DNA of 22,019 nucleotides from Rickettsiales bacterium. GTDB lineage: Bacteria > Pseudomonadota > Alphaproteobacteria > Rs-D84. Position numbers and translations under genes: made by a program. Under the pieces are notes generated by a model, which saw nothing but the letters and a program-made list of their open reading frames with translations, had not been told where the DNA came from and ran no database searches. This document shows positions 7,705 to 16,084 of the stretch, piece after piece. The stretch's first letter is position 1. The number at the start of each line of letters is the position of its first letter. The stretch is taken from assembly GCA_031263295.1 (NCBI GenBank), contig JAISGC010000083.1:1-22019 (forward strand), given 5' to 3'.

Positions 7705-9690
7705 CTAACTCAACAACAACAAATCATCCTCAATCTTGTGTATCTGGTCGCGGAGGGTGGCGGCCAGCTCGAAGTTCAAGGCGTTCGCCGCGGCCTTCAT
7801 TTTTTTCACAAGCGCGGCCATTTCTTTTTCGAGGTCGCCGCGGTCGCGCACGCCTTTGCTGTCATAAATATATTGTTTTGCGCCGCCGGTTTCGTCTTGT
7901 TCTTTCGGCATATCCAAGGTTGCGTTCGCGGTGGTTGTCGGAGTAATGTTGTGTTCCGCATTGAATGCGATTTGCTTTTCGCGGCGACGGGCGGTTTCGT
8001 CCATAGCCTCCTTCATTGCGGGCGTGATGTTGTCCGCGTAGAGGACGACGCGGCCGTCCGCATTCCGAGCGGCGCGTCCGATGGTCTGAATGAGCGAGCG
8101 CGCGCTGCGCAAAAATCCCTGCGAATCCGCGTCGGTTATCAGGACCAGTTCGCATTCTGGAATGTCGAGCCCTTCGCGCAACAAATTGATTCCGACCAAA
8201 ACTTGAAACTTTCCCGCGCGGAGGTCTTGCAGGATTTCAATGCGCTCCATCGTTTCAATATCCGAATGCAGGTATCGCGCCTTGATGCCGTTCTCGACCA
8301 AGTAATCGGTCAGGTGCTCCGACATCTTTTTGGTCAGGGTCGTGATTAAAATCCGGCCCGTTGTTTTTTTGCATTCGGCGAGCGCGTCTTCGACCTGCGT
8401 TTTGGCCGAGCGCACTTCGATAATCGGGTCGAGCAATCCCGTCGGTCGGATGACCTGCTCCGTCGCGCGACCGCCGGACTGCGTGATTTCCCATTCGTTC
8501 GGCGTCGCCGAAACGAAGATTGTCTGCGGGCGCATTGCATCCCATTCCTCGAACTTTAACGGCCGGTTGTCCAACGCCGACGGCAGGCGGAAGCCGTGTT
8601 CTATCAAGGTGGTTTTGCGGCTGCGATCGCCTATCCACATAGACCCGATTTGCGGAACCGTTATGTGGGATTCGTCTATGAACACAATTGCGTTTTTCGG
8701 CAAATACTCGAACAATGTCGGCGGCGGCTCGCCCGTCGCCCGCCCGGACAAGAATCGCGAGTAGTTCTCTATCCCGCGGCAAAATCCCGTCGATTCCAGC
8801 ATCTCTATGTCGAAGTTCGTTCGCTCGCGCAGGCGCTGCTCCTCGACCAGTTTCATATTGTCGTGGAAGAAATCCAAGCGCGGCGCCAGCTCCGCCTTGA
8901 TGTCGCCAATCGCGCCGCGCAGCGTTTTCTGGTGCGTCGCGTAGTGCGTATTCGGATAAATCGCCGTCGTGTCCAGCGCGCGCAATTTCGCGCCGGTTAA
9001 ACTATCGAACTCCCAAATCTTGTCGATATTGTCGCCGAAGAACTCTACGCGAATCCCGGCGTCCAAGGAGTGAGACGGGAAAATATCCAGCGCGTCGCCG
9101 CGAACGCGGAATGTTCCGCGCTTGAAGTCTATGTCGTTCCGCGAATATTGCAGGCCGACCAGTTGACCGATTGCCTGCGTCATAGGCATCTCATCGCCCG
9201 GACGAAAGACCGCCTTCATAGAAGAATACTCTTCTGGCGAACCAAGGCCGTAAATCGACGATACGGACGAGACCACGATAGTATCGGGCTCTTCCAGCAT
9301 CGCGCGCGTCGCGGCGTGTCTCATCCGGTCCAGCTGCTCGTTTATCGACGCGTCTTTATCGATGTAGGTATCTGTTCCTGGAATATATGCCTCGGGCTGA
9401 TAGTAATCATAATAGGACACGAAATATTCAACATTATTGTTGGGAAAAAACGAGCGCATCTCGCCGTAAAGCTGCGCGGCCAGGACTTTGTTCGGCGCCA
9501 TTATCAGCGCGGGCCGATTTGATTCGGCGATGATATTCGCCATCGTGAAGGTCTTGCCGCTGCCCGTGACGCCGAGCAAGACTTGGTTGCGCGCGCCCGC
9601 GGCCAGGCCCGCCACTAATTCGCGTATGGCGCCCGGCTGGTCGCCCGCCGGAGCATACGGAGATTTAAGATCAAATAATTTGCTTTGCAT
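7705..9690 (-). CDS. uvrB: Excinuclease ABC subunit B
   Basis: Helicase-like damage-verification subunit of nucleotide excision repair; it is loaded by UvrA and recruits UvrC. It has 661 residues, the usual length. Walker A is GVTGSGKTF (40-48). The beta-hairpin that clamps DNA contains YYDYYQPEAYIP, the DESH box is near residue 338, and helicase motifs RSLIQTIGRAARN follow. A C-terminal UVR domain (about 619-655, EKEMAALVKKMKAAANALNFELAATLRDQI) binds UvrC. The ATG at 9690 has TATAAT six bases upstream and no Shine-Dalgarno site. It is divergent from the AsmA-like gene, and the R-M genes follow 90 bases downstream on the same strand. Confidence 0.98.
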   Translation of the reverse strand: MQSKLFDLKSPYAPAGDQPGAIRELVAGLAAGARNQVLLGVTGSGKTFTMANIIAESNRPALIMAPNKVLAAQLYGEMRSFFPNNNVEYFVSYYDYYQPEAYIPGTDTYIDKDASINEQLDRMRHAATRAMLEEPDTIVVSSVSSIYGLGSPEEYSSMKAVFRPGDEMPMTQAIGQLVGLQYSRNDIDFKRGTFRVRGDALDIFPSHSLDAGIRVEFFGDNIDKIWEFDSLTGAKLRALDTTAIYPNTHYATHQKTLRGAIGDIKAELAPRLDFFHDNMKLVEEQRLRERTNFDIEMLESTGFCRGIENYSRFLSGRATGEPPPTLFEYLPKNAIVFIDESHITVPQIGSMWIGDRSRKTTLIEHGFRLPSALDNRPLKFEEWDAMRPQTIFVSATPNEWEITQSGGRATEQVIRPTGLLDPIIEVRSAKTQVEDALAECKKTTGRILITTLTKKMSEHLTDYLVENGIKARYLHSDIETMERIEILQDLRAGKFQVLVGINLLREGLDIPECELVLITDADSQGFLRSARSLIQTIGRAARNADGRVVLYADNITPAMKEAMDETARRREKQIAFNAEHNITPTTTANATLDMPKEQDETGGAKQYIYDSKGVRDRGDLEKEMAALVKKMKAAANALNFELAATLRDQIHKIEDDLLLLS

Positions 9691-9713
9691 CGTTTAATTA
9701 TAGTCTATATAAT
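9685..9713 (+). promoter_or_regulatory. Promoter of the AsmA-like gene (TTGCAT-17-TATAAT)
   Basis: TTGCAT (9685-9690), a 17-base spacer and a perfect TATAAT (9708-9713) lie on the plus strand. The -35 box covers the uvrB start codon. The expected transcription start near 9720 excludes the upstream in-frame starts at 9685 and 9712, and supports the ATG at 9736 with its AAGGA site. Confidence 0.65.
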
Positions 9714-9724
9714 GTCAATTACAA
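9697..9724 (-). promoter_or_regulatory. Promoter of uvrB (TTGTAA-16-TATAAT), leaderless layout
   Basis: On the minus strand TTGTAA (9724-9719), 16 bases, then TATAAT (9702-9697) and six bases (TAAACG) before the ATG. The predicted transcription start coincides with the start codon. It interleaves with the divergent promoter of the AsmA-like gene. No LexA-type box was recognised. Confidence 0.65.
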
Positions 9725-9735
9725 GGAAGAGAGAT

Positions 9736-12279
9736 ATGCGGGCCTCCGCGCGTTATAAAGCTTTTTGGATTTCAAGCGTCGTTATCGCCGTGCTCGCGAT
9801 GGCGTATCTTATCGTGCCGCCGCTGATAAATCTGAACGGGTTTCGCAACGATTTCGCCGCCGCTATAACCGAGGCCGCGGGCGCGCCAGCGACCATCAAT
9901 GGGAATCTTCGCGTGTCGCTTTTGGGTCGGCCCATGATTGCGGCGAAGAATGTCCGCGTCGGAGATATTGAAATCGATTCGATTAGATTCCGCATAAACT
10001 GGGGCGGTTTGTTTGACCTCCGCACCGCGAAAATATCGGGCGCGATAAAAATCGACGGGCTGAAAATGACCGCCGCGAAATTGTCCGCGCCGACATTCGA
10101 CAGAAAAATTATCATAACCGATTCCGTCGTCAAATATGCGGGCAAGGATTACGAGATTGTATCGGGGACCTTGGATGCCGGGCGCCTTTCCGCGCGCGTC
10201 AGAACCGGCGAGCACAAATATAATTTGGATGTCGAGAACGGCGGCTTTACGATAAAAAATCCGAATGAGGATTTGTCCATCGCGGGCAAGTTGGCCGCGG
10301 ACCAGAACGGAAACATCGCCGCCAGTGGAACATTTGCGATAGAAACCGCGGATGCGAATCAGTGGTTCGATTTCATTTATCCGTCGGTGCGGGGCCGGTT
10401 GAAACTGACCATGAACTTTCAGTGGGACGGCAAAGCGGGCTTTGATTTTACAAACATAAAGGGCACCGCCGGAAAGTCTAGTTTCGACGGCGCGATAAAG
10501 TTGGGCAACGGCCGCAAGTCCGTTCGTATGCGCATCGACAACGCGGACCTTGATTTGTCGTTTTTACAAAATGATTTGGGCTTCCTTTATAATTCGGATT
10601 TTAATGTCGCGGTCGCGGGAAACATCCGCACGCCTCTGCCGCAGTTTGGAACCATAAAAAAATTGTCGTTAAAAATGTCGTCCGGCGCGGACGCGCTCGA
10701 CATAGCGATGATGAAGGCCCAGACCGACAAGTTGTCTTTTTCTATGTCGGGGCGCATTGCTGGCCAGATTGCCGAAAATCTGGATGTCGCGATGTATCAG
10801 TCGACGCCGGAGCAATCCGTGCGCTGTTTATTGAGCGGCACCGCGGAGAACTGGAAATGCGCGCAGTGGTCGGCCGCGTCGAAATCTATGATTGCGACCG
10901 GAACGCTGAATGTCGAAAAGGATAACTTCCAAATGACATTCGATTCCGACAATATGAAATACGACATCAATACTTTGGACGGGCTGGAACAATATATCGG
11001 CTCGCGTTCGGGCATCGTCGAGTTCCGTATTGCAAATATTGCGGGCACCGCGAAAATCGGCGACGGAAAAAAGCGCATAGAGTTTGTGCAGAAGGGCGCG
11101 ATGCTGTCGGAATTGCCGGTCGAGCTGCCGCTGCCCGCCGCGATGCTCGCCACTCGCGGGGACCTTGCCGCGGATGTCAAAGACAAAAATATCTCGTTCG
11201 TTTTTAAGGCGCCGGAATGGTCTCTTATAATAGACGACGAGGACGGATTCTCGATAAATCACAGGGATGCACGGCGGTTCCTTGGGGACCTGACCGGCGC
11301 AGCCGCCCCCGGATTTATCAAGGCGAACATTCCGGTTTTCGTCGCCGGGAAATACGGGCGGCCGATAATTTCGGATATGCGGATGTCGATTGGCAATATG
11401 GTTATGACGGGGCAATTGAACGGCCGGTCCCTGATGCTGTCGACCGAGAATCTCGACCTCGACCAGATTATGGACGCGGGCTGGTTCGACAACTTCGCCG
11501 ATAACCAGTATCTGGCGGGCGACCCGATTCTGGCGCCGTTTGACTTTGGCGCGGATATTACATTGACGGCCGACAATATCAAAATGGCGGGCCAGGATTA
11601 CGCGGGATTTATTTATTCTCTGTCGCCCGCGACGCAGAAGTTTTCGATAACCGATTCCGAAAATGGCTCCATGGTCGCGAGCATCGCAAAGGACAAATCG
11701 AAATACAAATATATTCTGCAACTGAACAAGTTCTATGTCGCGGGCGGCGCCTTCGGCGCGATGTCGCCGGTCAATCTCCGCGGGTCGACGATAACGGCCG
11801 AGGCGGAATTGGAATCGTTCGGCATCACGGCATACGACATCCGGCGCAATATGGCGGGCTTTGTGACTGCGGCCTTCGACGGCGGGGTTATGAGCGGCAT
11901 CGGGACGGATAATTTCTATAACAATGTGAATAGTATGGGCCGGATGGATGCCGAAAATGCGCTGGCCGCGGCGCTCGCGGGCGGAGAGACGCGCGTGAAA
12001 GAAATGCAGATTTCGGGCGAATATTCCGGCGGCGATTTCCGCACCACCAAGCCGTTCTTTCTGGCCGCGCGGCACACCGACATAACCGGGAATCTTTCGA
12101 TAAAGAACGATGCGGTTTCTATTCGCGCAAATCTTATGCTGCGCGGAACGGCGCCGGTGCCGAAGCCGATTGCGCTCCGCATAGACGGCAAGGGTCGGTC
12201 CTATTCTCTATCCGAGATTCTTCCCGGTTTGGATTTGGATTATTTGCGTGAGTTTGTCGCGACGCATAGGAAGTTTTAG
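9736..12279 (+). CDS. AsmA-like envelope protein
   Basis: AsmA family proteins are long, inner-membrane-anchored periplasmic proteins linked to phospholipid transport and outer-membrane homeostasis. From the ATG at 9736 there are 847 residues. One N-terminal transmembrane helix spans about 10-32, followed by the AsmA signature region (NLNGFRNDFAAAITEAAG and NGNLRVSLLGRPMIAAKNVRVGD). A very long beta-rich region follows, then a C-terminal segment at about 709-735 with the usual GxxxxxFxxGxxxGI pattern (FVTAAFDGGVMSGIGTDNF). The start is supported by AAGGA eight bases upstream and by the promoter position. The gene converges on the CYTH-HD gene, separated by repeat R1-B. Which AsmA subgroup (AsmA, YhdP, TamB-related) cannot be settled here. 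Confidence 0.88.
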   Translation: MRASARYKAFWISSVVIAVLAMAYLIVPPLINLNGFRNDFAAAITEAAGAPATINGNLRVSLLGRPMIAAKNVRVGDIEIDSIRFRINWGGLFDLRTAKISGAIKIDGLKMTAAKLSAPTFDRKIIITDSVVKYAGKDYEIVSGTLDAGRLSARVRTGEHKYNLDVENGGFTIKNPNEDLSIAGKLAADQNGNIAASGTFAIETADANQWFDFIYPSVRGRLKLTMNFQWDGKAGFDFTNIKGTAGKSSFDGAIKLGNGRKSVRMRIDNADLDLSFLQNDLGFLYNSDFNVAVAGNIRTPLPQFGTIKKLSLKMSSGADALDIAMMKAQTDKLSFSMSGRIAGQIAENLDVAMYQSTPEQSVRCLLSGTAENWKCAQWSAASKSMIATGTLNVEKDNFQMTFDSDNMKYDINTLDGLEQYIGSRSGIVEFRIANIAGTAKIGDGKKRIEFVQKGAMLSELPVELPLPAAMLATRGDLAADVKDKNISFVFKAPEWSLIIDDEDGFSINHRDARRFLGDLTGAAAPGFIKANIPVFVAGKYGRPIISDMRMSIGNMVMTGQLNGRSLMLSTENLDLDQIMDAGWFDNFADNQYLAGDPILAPFDFGADITLTADNIKMAGQDYAGFIYSLSPATQKFSITDSENGSMVASIAKDKSKYKYILQLNKFYVAGGAFGAMSPVNLRGSTITAEAELESFGITAYDIRRNMAGFVTAAFDGGVMSGIGTDNFYNNVNSMGRMDAENALAAALAGGETRVKEMQISGEYSGGDFRTTKPFFLAARHTDITGNLSIKNDAVSIRANLMLRGTAPVPKPIALRIDGKGRSYSLSEILPGLDLDYLREFVATHRKF

Positions 12280-12287
12280 GCGGGGCC

Positions 12288-12475
12288 AAAACCTAAACAA
12301 AAAATCTCGAAGAGATTTTTTGTCATTCCCGCGCAGGCGGGAATAGGGCTTTAAGACCTATAACGAAAAACTTGTTTCAATCTCGAAGACAAGTAGTAAA
12401 ACAAGGTAAGGTTTAGAGCCCTGGCCCCGCCTGCGCGGGGCTGACAAAATATTTTTATTTCATAAAAATATTTTG
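12288..12475. repeat. Composite inverted-repeat element, family R1 copy B
   Basis: Lies between two convergent genes and fills most of the 214-base gap. The core 12322-12445 matches copy C and the reverse complement of copy A. The left flank has AAAACCTAAACAAAA plus hairpin AAAAAATC/GATTTTTT (12299-12306, 12314-12321). The right inner hairpin is CCCCGC/GCGGGG where other copies have TCCCGC/GCGGGA. The right outer hairpin CAAAATATTTTTA/TAAAAATATTTTG (12445-12457, 12463-12475) is a perfect 13-base stem with loop TTTCA. Several stems end in T-runs, so it could serve as a bidirectional terminator. Confidence 0.88.
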
Positions 12476-12493
12476 TCATAAAATGCTCTGGAA

Positions 12494-14524
12494 TCATTTC
12501 TTCCTTTCCGCGCGCATCGCGGCGGCGTTGGCGAGCAAGCTCGGCGGCAGGCCCATCCAGTTGTCGAACTCGGGCTTCCATTCATGTCCGCGCTGCTGAT
12601 AATCGAGTTTCAGCTGGTGTTTCAGAATCCGAACGAACGGCCACAATTGGGGCGCCTTGGCGTAGTATTCATTCCCGTGCAGGCCCCGCACATTCGGGTC
12701 GTATGGCAGAGCGTCGTTCATAGTGTGTATCGTCGCCTCGATTTTATCCATCGCGCGGACGATGACGGCGGTCGGCGAGACGGTCTCCTCGTATTCGAGC
12801 CACAGCGACATTATTTCGTCGCGGAGCGCGGCGGGCAGTTTCTTGGTCAGCTTGCGCAATCCCTGCTCCTCCATCTTGTGCTTGTATGCCTTGGTTATCA
12901 GGCCGTTGAAGACATCCTCGTGCGAAAAGTCTATGAGCTTCACCTCGGCCAGGTCGTGCGTCAGCGCCATTTTCAGCGCGCGCAATATTTCGAATCCGTC
13001 CGGCATCCGACAGGTTCGCGCCCATGTGGTCAGCATATAGCAAAGCTGCCATGTGTGGTCCAGCATCGATTCTTTTCGGACGCCGGCCCTCTGCGCGAAG
13101 CGCTTTTCGTCCTGGCCGCGGAAGATTTCGTTCAGGAATCCGACGACCGCGCGCATTCCGTTTATGGCCTCCGGCGAAAGCGCCGCGTCGCGCTCGGCAA
13201 TCTTCGAGGCCAATTCGTCGGGCCGCATAAAGCCGGGCAGCCTCTCTATCATGGTCGTGGTCCAATAGTTCGGCTGGGGCACCAAGGACAGCGCCTTGTT
13301 CACATAGGGCCGCGGGCCCGCCATATGCTTTTCCTCGAACTCGCGGAAGGCCGCGCCGATAAGCGTCACGATCTTGTCGTTTCCCTTCACCGACTTCGCG
13401 CCGTCGTCCGCCAGCGCCTCGTAATCGTCCCATAATTTCCGCTTGTGCCGTCGCGCTTTTTCGGGCATAGACGCCAAAAGAACGCGGCTCGCGACCTGTT
13501 CCGCATAGGCCTTCCGCTCTTGAATCGCCTTCTTTTTCTCGGGCGTCTGCTTTTCGATGTATTCGTATGTTATATCTTCGGTCACGAACTCGGGCAGGTC
13601 GTGATCGTTCGCGTATTCGATGCGCCGCAGCAATTGGTCCGGCGTGATTTCGCCGTTCCAAACCGAGCCGAAATATTCGCACATCGCGAGCAAAAGCGAA
13701 TGCTCGGGGTCGCTTTCCTTATAGCTGCCCGGTATGCGCTTTTCGAGATCCTTCCAGCGCTCGGTCTTCTTGAACCAGTCGACATCCGCCCAGTGCCGAT
13801 AAAGGCTTTTGTCCTCGTCCGGGGTATTGTTCGGAAACTCGATAAGATGCTCGAAATCGCGGGTCTTCGCCTTTTCCCAGACCGCGATCGCCGCGGCCGG
13901 GTTCACGCAGAGGTTCTTGTTTTTTAATTCCGGGAAATCGGTCGCGTCGATTAGATGCAGGCGCGCGATATAGGCGGGCATTCCGAACGCGGCCAGGTCT
14001 TCCTGGCTATCGAACTCCATCTCTATTGACGCGAACGGCAGTTTCGGCGATGTGTAAAAGTCTATCTCGAAGTTGCCGAAGGCAATAGGCATAAACGCGC
14101 GCTTTTTGACGATGAATCCGCGCGCGAACTTTTGCGCCGCCGTCAGCGCGGATTCGGGAATATCGAACTCCACCTCGTGGCGCTGCGAGCCTCCGGCTAT
14201 GGCCGGGCCCTTTATGGTGAACAGGCTTTCGCCGCGGCCGCCGGGCGTTCGTATCGAACGGACGCGCAATTCGACATCGCGCATCGGAAAGCGCCCGTTT
14301 TCGTCCAGCATCTTCTCCCGTATGTCGCCGAGCTTTTCCTTCGGCGCCGGGATGAACAGATTTTCGTTTATGCGGAGCCCGTCTTCTTCGAGCGCAAGGC
14401 CGTCCGTCACGGGCAAATATCCCTGGACCATATCGCTGACCAGAAGGCCCGCGTCCATCAGGGTTTGCAATTCAAGCAGCCGCGCGTCCACAAGATATTT
14501 CTTTTCGATTTCTTCCGATTTCAA
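12494..14524 (-). CDS. CYTH triphosphatase domain fused to two HD-hydrolase domains
   Basis: Cytoplasmic protein of 676 residues with three recognisable units. Residues 1 to about 215 form a CYTH/triphosphate-tunnel domain: ExExK (E5, E7, K9), ELRVR (85-89), IKG with K105, HEVEF (116-120), KKR (140-142), EID (153-155) and EMEF (168-171), the charged residues expected to bind triphosphate and metal. HD unit 1 has H275, H308-D309 and D383. HD unit 2 has H490, H523-D524 (THDLAE) and D593 (MDKIEAT), resembling YfbR/HDDC2-type nucleotidases. CYTH enzymes hydrolyse or cyclise triphosphates and HD enzymes hydrolyse phosphate esters, so a nucleotide or polyphosphate role is plausible, but the substrate is unknown. 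Translation starts with TTG at 14524, supported by GGAG about eight bases upstream and by ExExK lying right at the N-terminus, as is usual. Confidence 0.85.
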   Translation of the reverse strand: MKSEEIEKKYLVDARLLELQTLMDAGLLVSDMVQGYLPVTDGLALEEDGLRINENLFIPAPKEKLGDIREKMLDENGRFPMRDVELRVRSIRTPGGRGESLFTIKGPAIAGGSQRHEVEFDIPESALTAAQKFARGFIVKKRAFMPIAFGNFEIDFYTSPKLPFASIEMEFDSQEDLAAFGMPAYIARLHLIDATDFPELKNKNLCVNPAAAIAVWEKAKTRDFEHLIEFPNNTPDEDKSLYRHWADVDWFKKTERWKDLEKRIPGSYKESDPEHSLLLAMCEYFGSVWNGEITPDQLLRRIEYANDHDLPEFVTEDITYEYIEKQTPEKKKAIQERKAYAEQVASRVLLASMPEKARRHKRKLWDDYEALADDGAKSVKGNDKIVTLIGAAFREFEEKHMAGPRPYVNKALSLVPQPNYWTTTMIERLPGFMRPDELASKIAERDAALSPEAINGMRAVVGFLNEIFRGQDEKRFAQRAGVRKESMLDHTWQLCYMLTTWARTCRMPDGFEILRALKMALTHDLAEVKLIDFSHEDVFNGLITKAYKHKMEEQGLRKLTKKLPAALRDEIMSLWLEYEETVSPTAVIVRAMDKIEATIHTMNDALPYDPNVRGLHGNEYYAKAPQLWPFVRILKHQLKLDYQQRGHEWKPEFDNWMGLPPSLLANAAAMRAERKK

Positions 14525-14568
14525 TTTTGTTTCTCCGGTTCGCCCCCTGCATCCGCTCTCTGGCGGCG

Positions 14569-14598
14569 AGCATACATCTTTATTGCGCCGCTTGTCAA
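14569..14598 (-). promoter_or_regulatory. Promoter of the CYTH-HD gene (TTGACA-18-TATGCT)
   Basis: On the minus strand a perfect TTGACA (14598-14593), an 18-base spacer and TATGCT (14574-14569). This leaves a leader of about 38 bases containing the GGAG ribosome site before the TTG start. Its -35 box overlaps the murJ -35 box on the other strand. Confidence 0.7.
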
Positions 14599-14620
14599 AG
14601 CGTTAGGATTGCTGTATCAT
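14592..14620 (+). promoter_or_regulatory. Promoter of murJ-rlpA (TTGTCA-17-TATCAT), leaderless layout
   Basis: TTGTCA (14592-14597), 17 bases, TATCAT (14615-14620), then seven bases before the murJ ATG. The transcription start is expected at or one base before the start codon, and there is no Shine-Dalgarno site. The -35 box occupies the same bases as the divergent promoter. Confidence 0.7.
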
Positions 14621-14627
14621 TCCACGG

Positions 14628-16070
14628 ATGTCGTTATCGAAAAAAATCTTCGGAGTGGGGGCCTGGACCGCGGCGTCGCGGGTTCTGGGATTCGCGCGCG
14701 ATGTGCTGATCGGGCGCGTGCTTGGAGCGGGGCGCCTGTCCGATATATTCCTGGCCGCGTTCAAGCTGCCGAATCTGTTCCGCGATTTATTGGGCGAAGG
14801 CGCTATGTCGTCGGTCTTTATTCCTATGTTTTCGCGCGAGAAAAAGTCCGCGGACTTTGCCGCGAACGCTTTGGCGTGGCTGCTTGTTATCCTGCTCGCG
14901 CTGACTCTGCTGTTCGAGATATTTATGCCGCTTGTTATGCTCGGCATAGCGCCCGGATTCGACGCCGAGAAAATGGCCGCCGCGGTCCATATCGGGCGCG
15001 TGATGTTCGTCTATATAATTCTGGTTTGCAGCGCGGGATTTTTATCCGCGATACTGAACGCGTTTTCCGATTTTGCGGTGGCCGCGGCGGTGCCGCTGGT
15101 TCTGAATGTCGCATTGATTCTTTCGGTGCTTTCCTTCGGCGCTGATTTGACGGCGTTGGCCGTCGCGGTTTTGATTGCGGGCGTTGTTCAGATTGCTATT
15201 TTGGCCGCGCGCCTGCGGCGGCGGAACTTCGGATTGAAATTGGTTCGGCCGCGGTGGAATCCGCTGATTAAAACCATGACGCGGCGGATGGGCTGGGGAT
15301 TTTTGGGCAGCGGTTTTTATCAGCTGAATGTTATCGTCGGCGTTATCGTCGCGTCATATCAATCGGGCGCGGTGTCCTGGCTTTATTACGCGGACCGGAT
15401 GGTTCAGCTGCCGTTCGCGGTTGTGGGGCTGGCCGCCGGGACGATTTTATTGACCAAAATATCGGATGCGATTTCGGCCGACAAAATGGATGCGGTCGGA
15501 AAGTATCAGAGCGCCGCGATGCGGCAATCCTTGATGTTTATACTGCCCGCGATGTTCGGGCTGATTGCGTTGAGCGAGCCTATGATAAGGTTTCTGTTCG
15601 AGCGCGGCGCCTGGACCGCGGATGCGACGACCGCGGTCGCGATGGCGATTATGATTGGCGCGCTGGCGCTGCCGGCAATGACCACCAGCCAGATTTATCT
15701 TAAAACCATCTATGCGTCCGGAGATGCGAAGACGCCGGTCAAGGTCGGCGCGATAACGCTCGGCTTCGGCGTTGCGGTTATGGTTGCGCTGGCGCCCGAA
15801 ATCGGATACTTGGCCGTGCCGGTCGGAACCCTGGCGTCGGGGCTTTGCCGGAACTTTTGGCTGCGGCGCATCTGCGTTCGTCGCGGGCTGTGGCGCGGGC
15901 GCGCGAATGTCGGCGCGTTTTGGGTTCTGTCTTTGGCCATGGGCGCGGGCCTATGGTTCGCACGGCCTATGATAACCGGCCTGATTCCTCTGGCGATTGC
16001 AATCGCGGCCGCCGCTATAATATATTTGCCCTCCGCGCTTTTTTGTGATAAAATTGCAAAGAAGAATTAG
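14628..16070 (+). CDS. murJ: Lipid II flippase MurJ (MviN)
   Basis: Inner-membrane MOP-superfamily flippase that moves lipid II to the periplasmic side for peptidoglycan synthesis. It has 480 residues, slightly shorter than the usual 500-530, with a dozen or more hydrophobic segments. The N-terminal signature SRVLGFARD (about 17-25) and the run KLPNLFRDLLGEGAMSSVFIPMF (about 46-68) match the conserved MurJ region RLPNLLRRLFAEGAFSxAFVP. The arginines and acidic residues of the substrate cavity are kept there. The start ATG at 14628 has no ribosome site but sits right behind a promoter. rlpA follows after 14 bases, forming a two-gene envelope operon. Confidence 0.96.
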   Translation: MSLSKKIFGVGAWTAASRVLGFARDVLIGRVLGAGRLSDIFLAAFKLPNLFRDLLGEGAMSSVFIPMFSREKKSADFAANALAWLLVILLALTLLFEIFMPLVMLGIAPGFDAEKMAAAVHIGRVMFVYIILVCSAGFLSAILNAFSDFAVAAAVPLVLNVALILSVLSFGADLTALAVAVLIAGVVQIAILAARLRRRNFGLKLVRPRWNPLIKTMTRRMGWGFLGSGFYQLNVIVGVIVASYQSGAVSWLYYADRMVQLPFAVVGLAAGTILLTKISDAISADKMDAVGKYQSAAMRQSLMFILPAMFGLIALSEPMIRFLFERGAWTADATTAVAMAIMIGALALPAMTTSQIYLKTIYASGDAKTPVKVGAITLGFGVAVMVALAPEIGYLAVPVGTLASGLCRNFWLRRICVRRGLWRGRANVGAFWVLSLAMGAGLWFARPMITGLIPLAIAIAAAAIIYLPSALFCDKIAKKN

Positions 16071-16084
16071 GGAAGGAGAAATCC

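Noticed and set aside
10828..12075. Long minus-strand frame of 415 codons inside the AsmA-like gene
   Set aside because: Antisense shadow of a high-GC gene; composition is Arg/His-rich, with no domain, start signal or homology pattern.
14132..15145. Plus-strand frame of 337 codons across the CYTH-HD/murJ junction
   Set aside because: Runs antisense to one gene, through two promoters, and out of frame in murJ.
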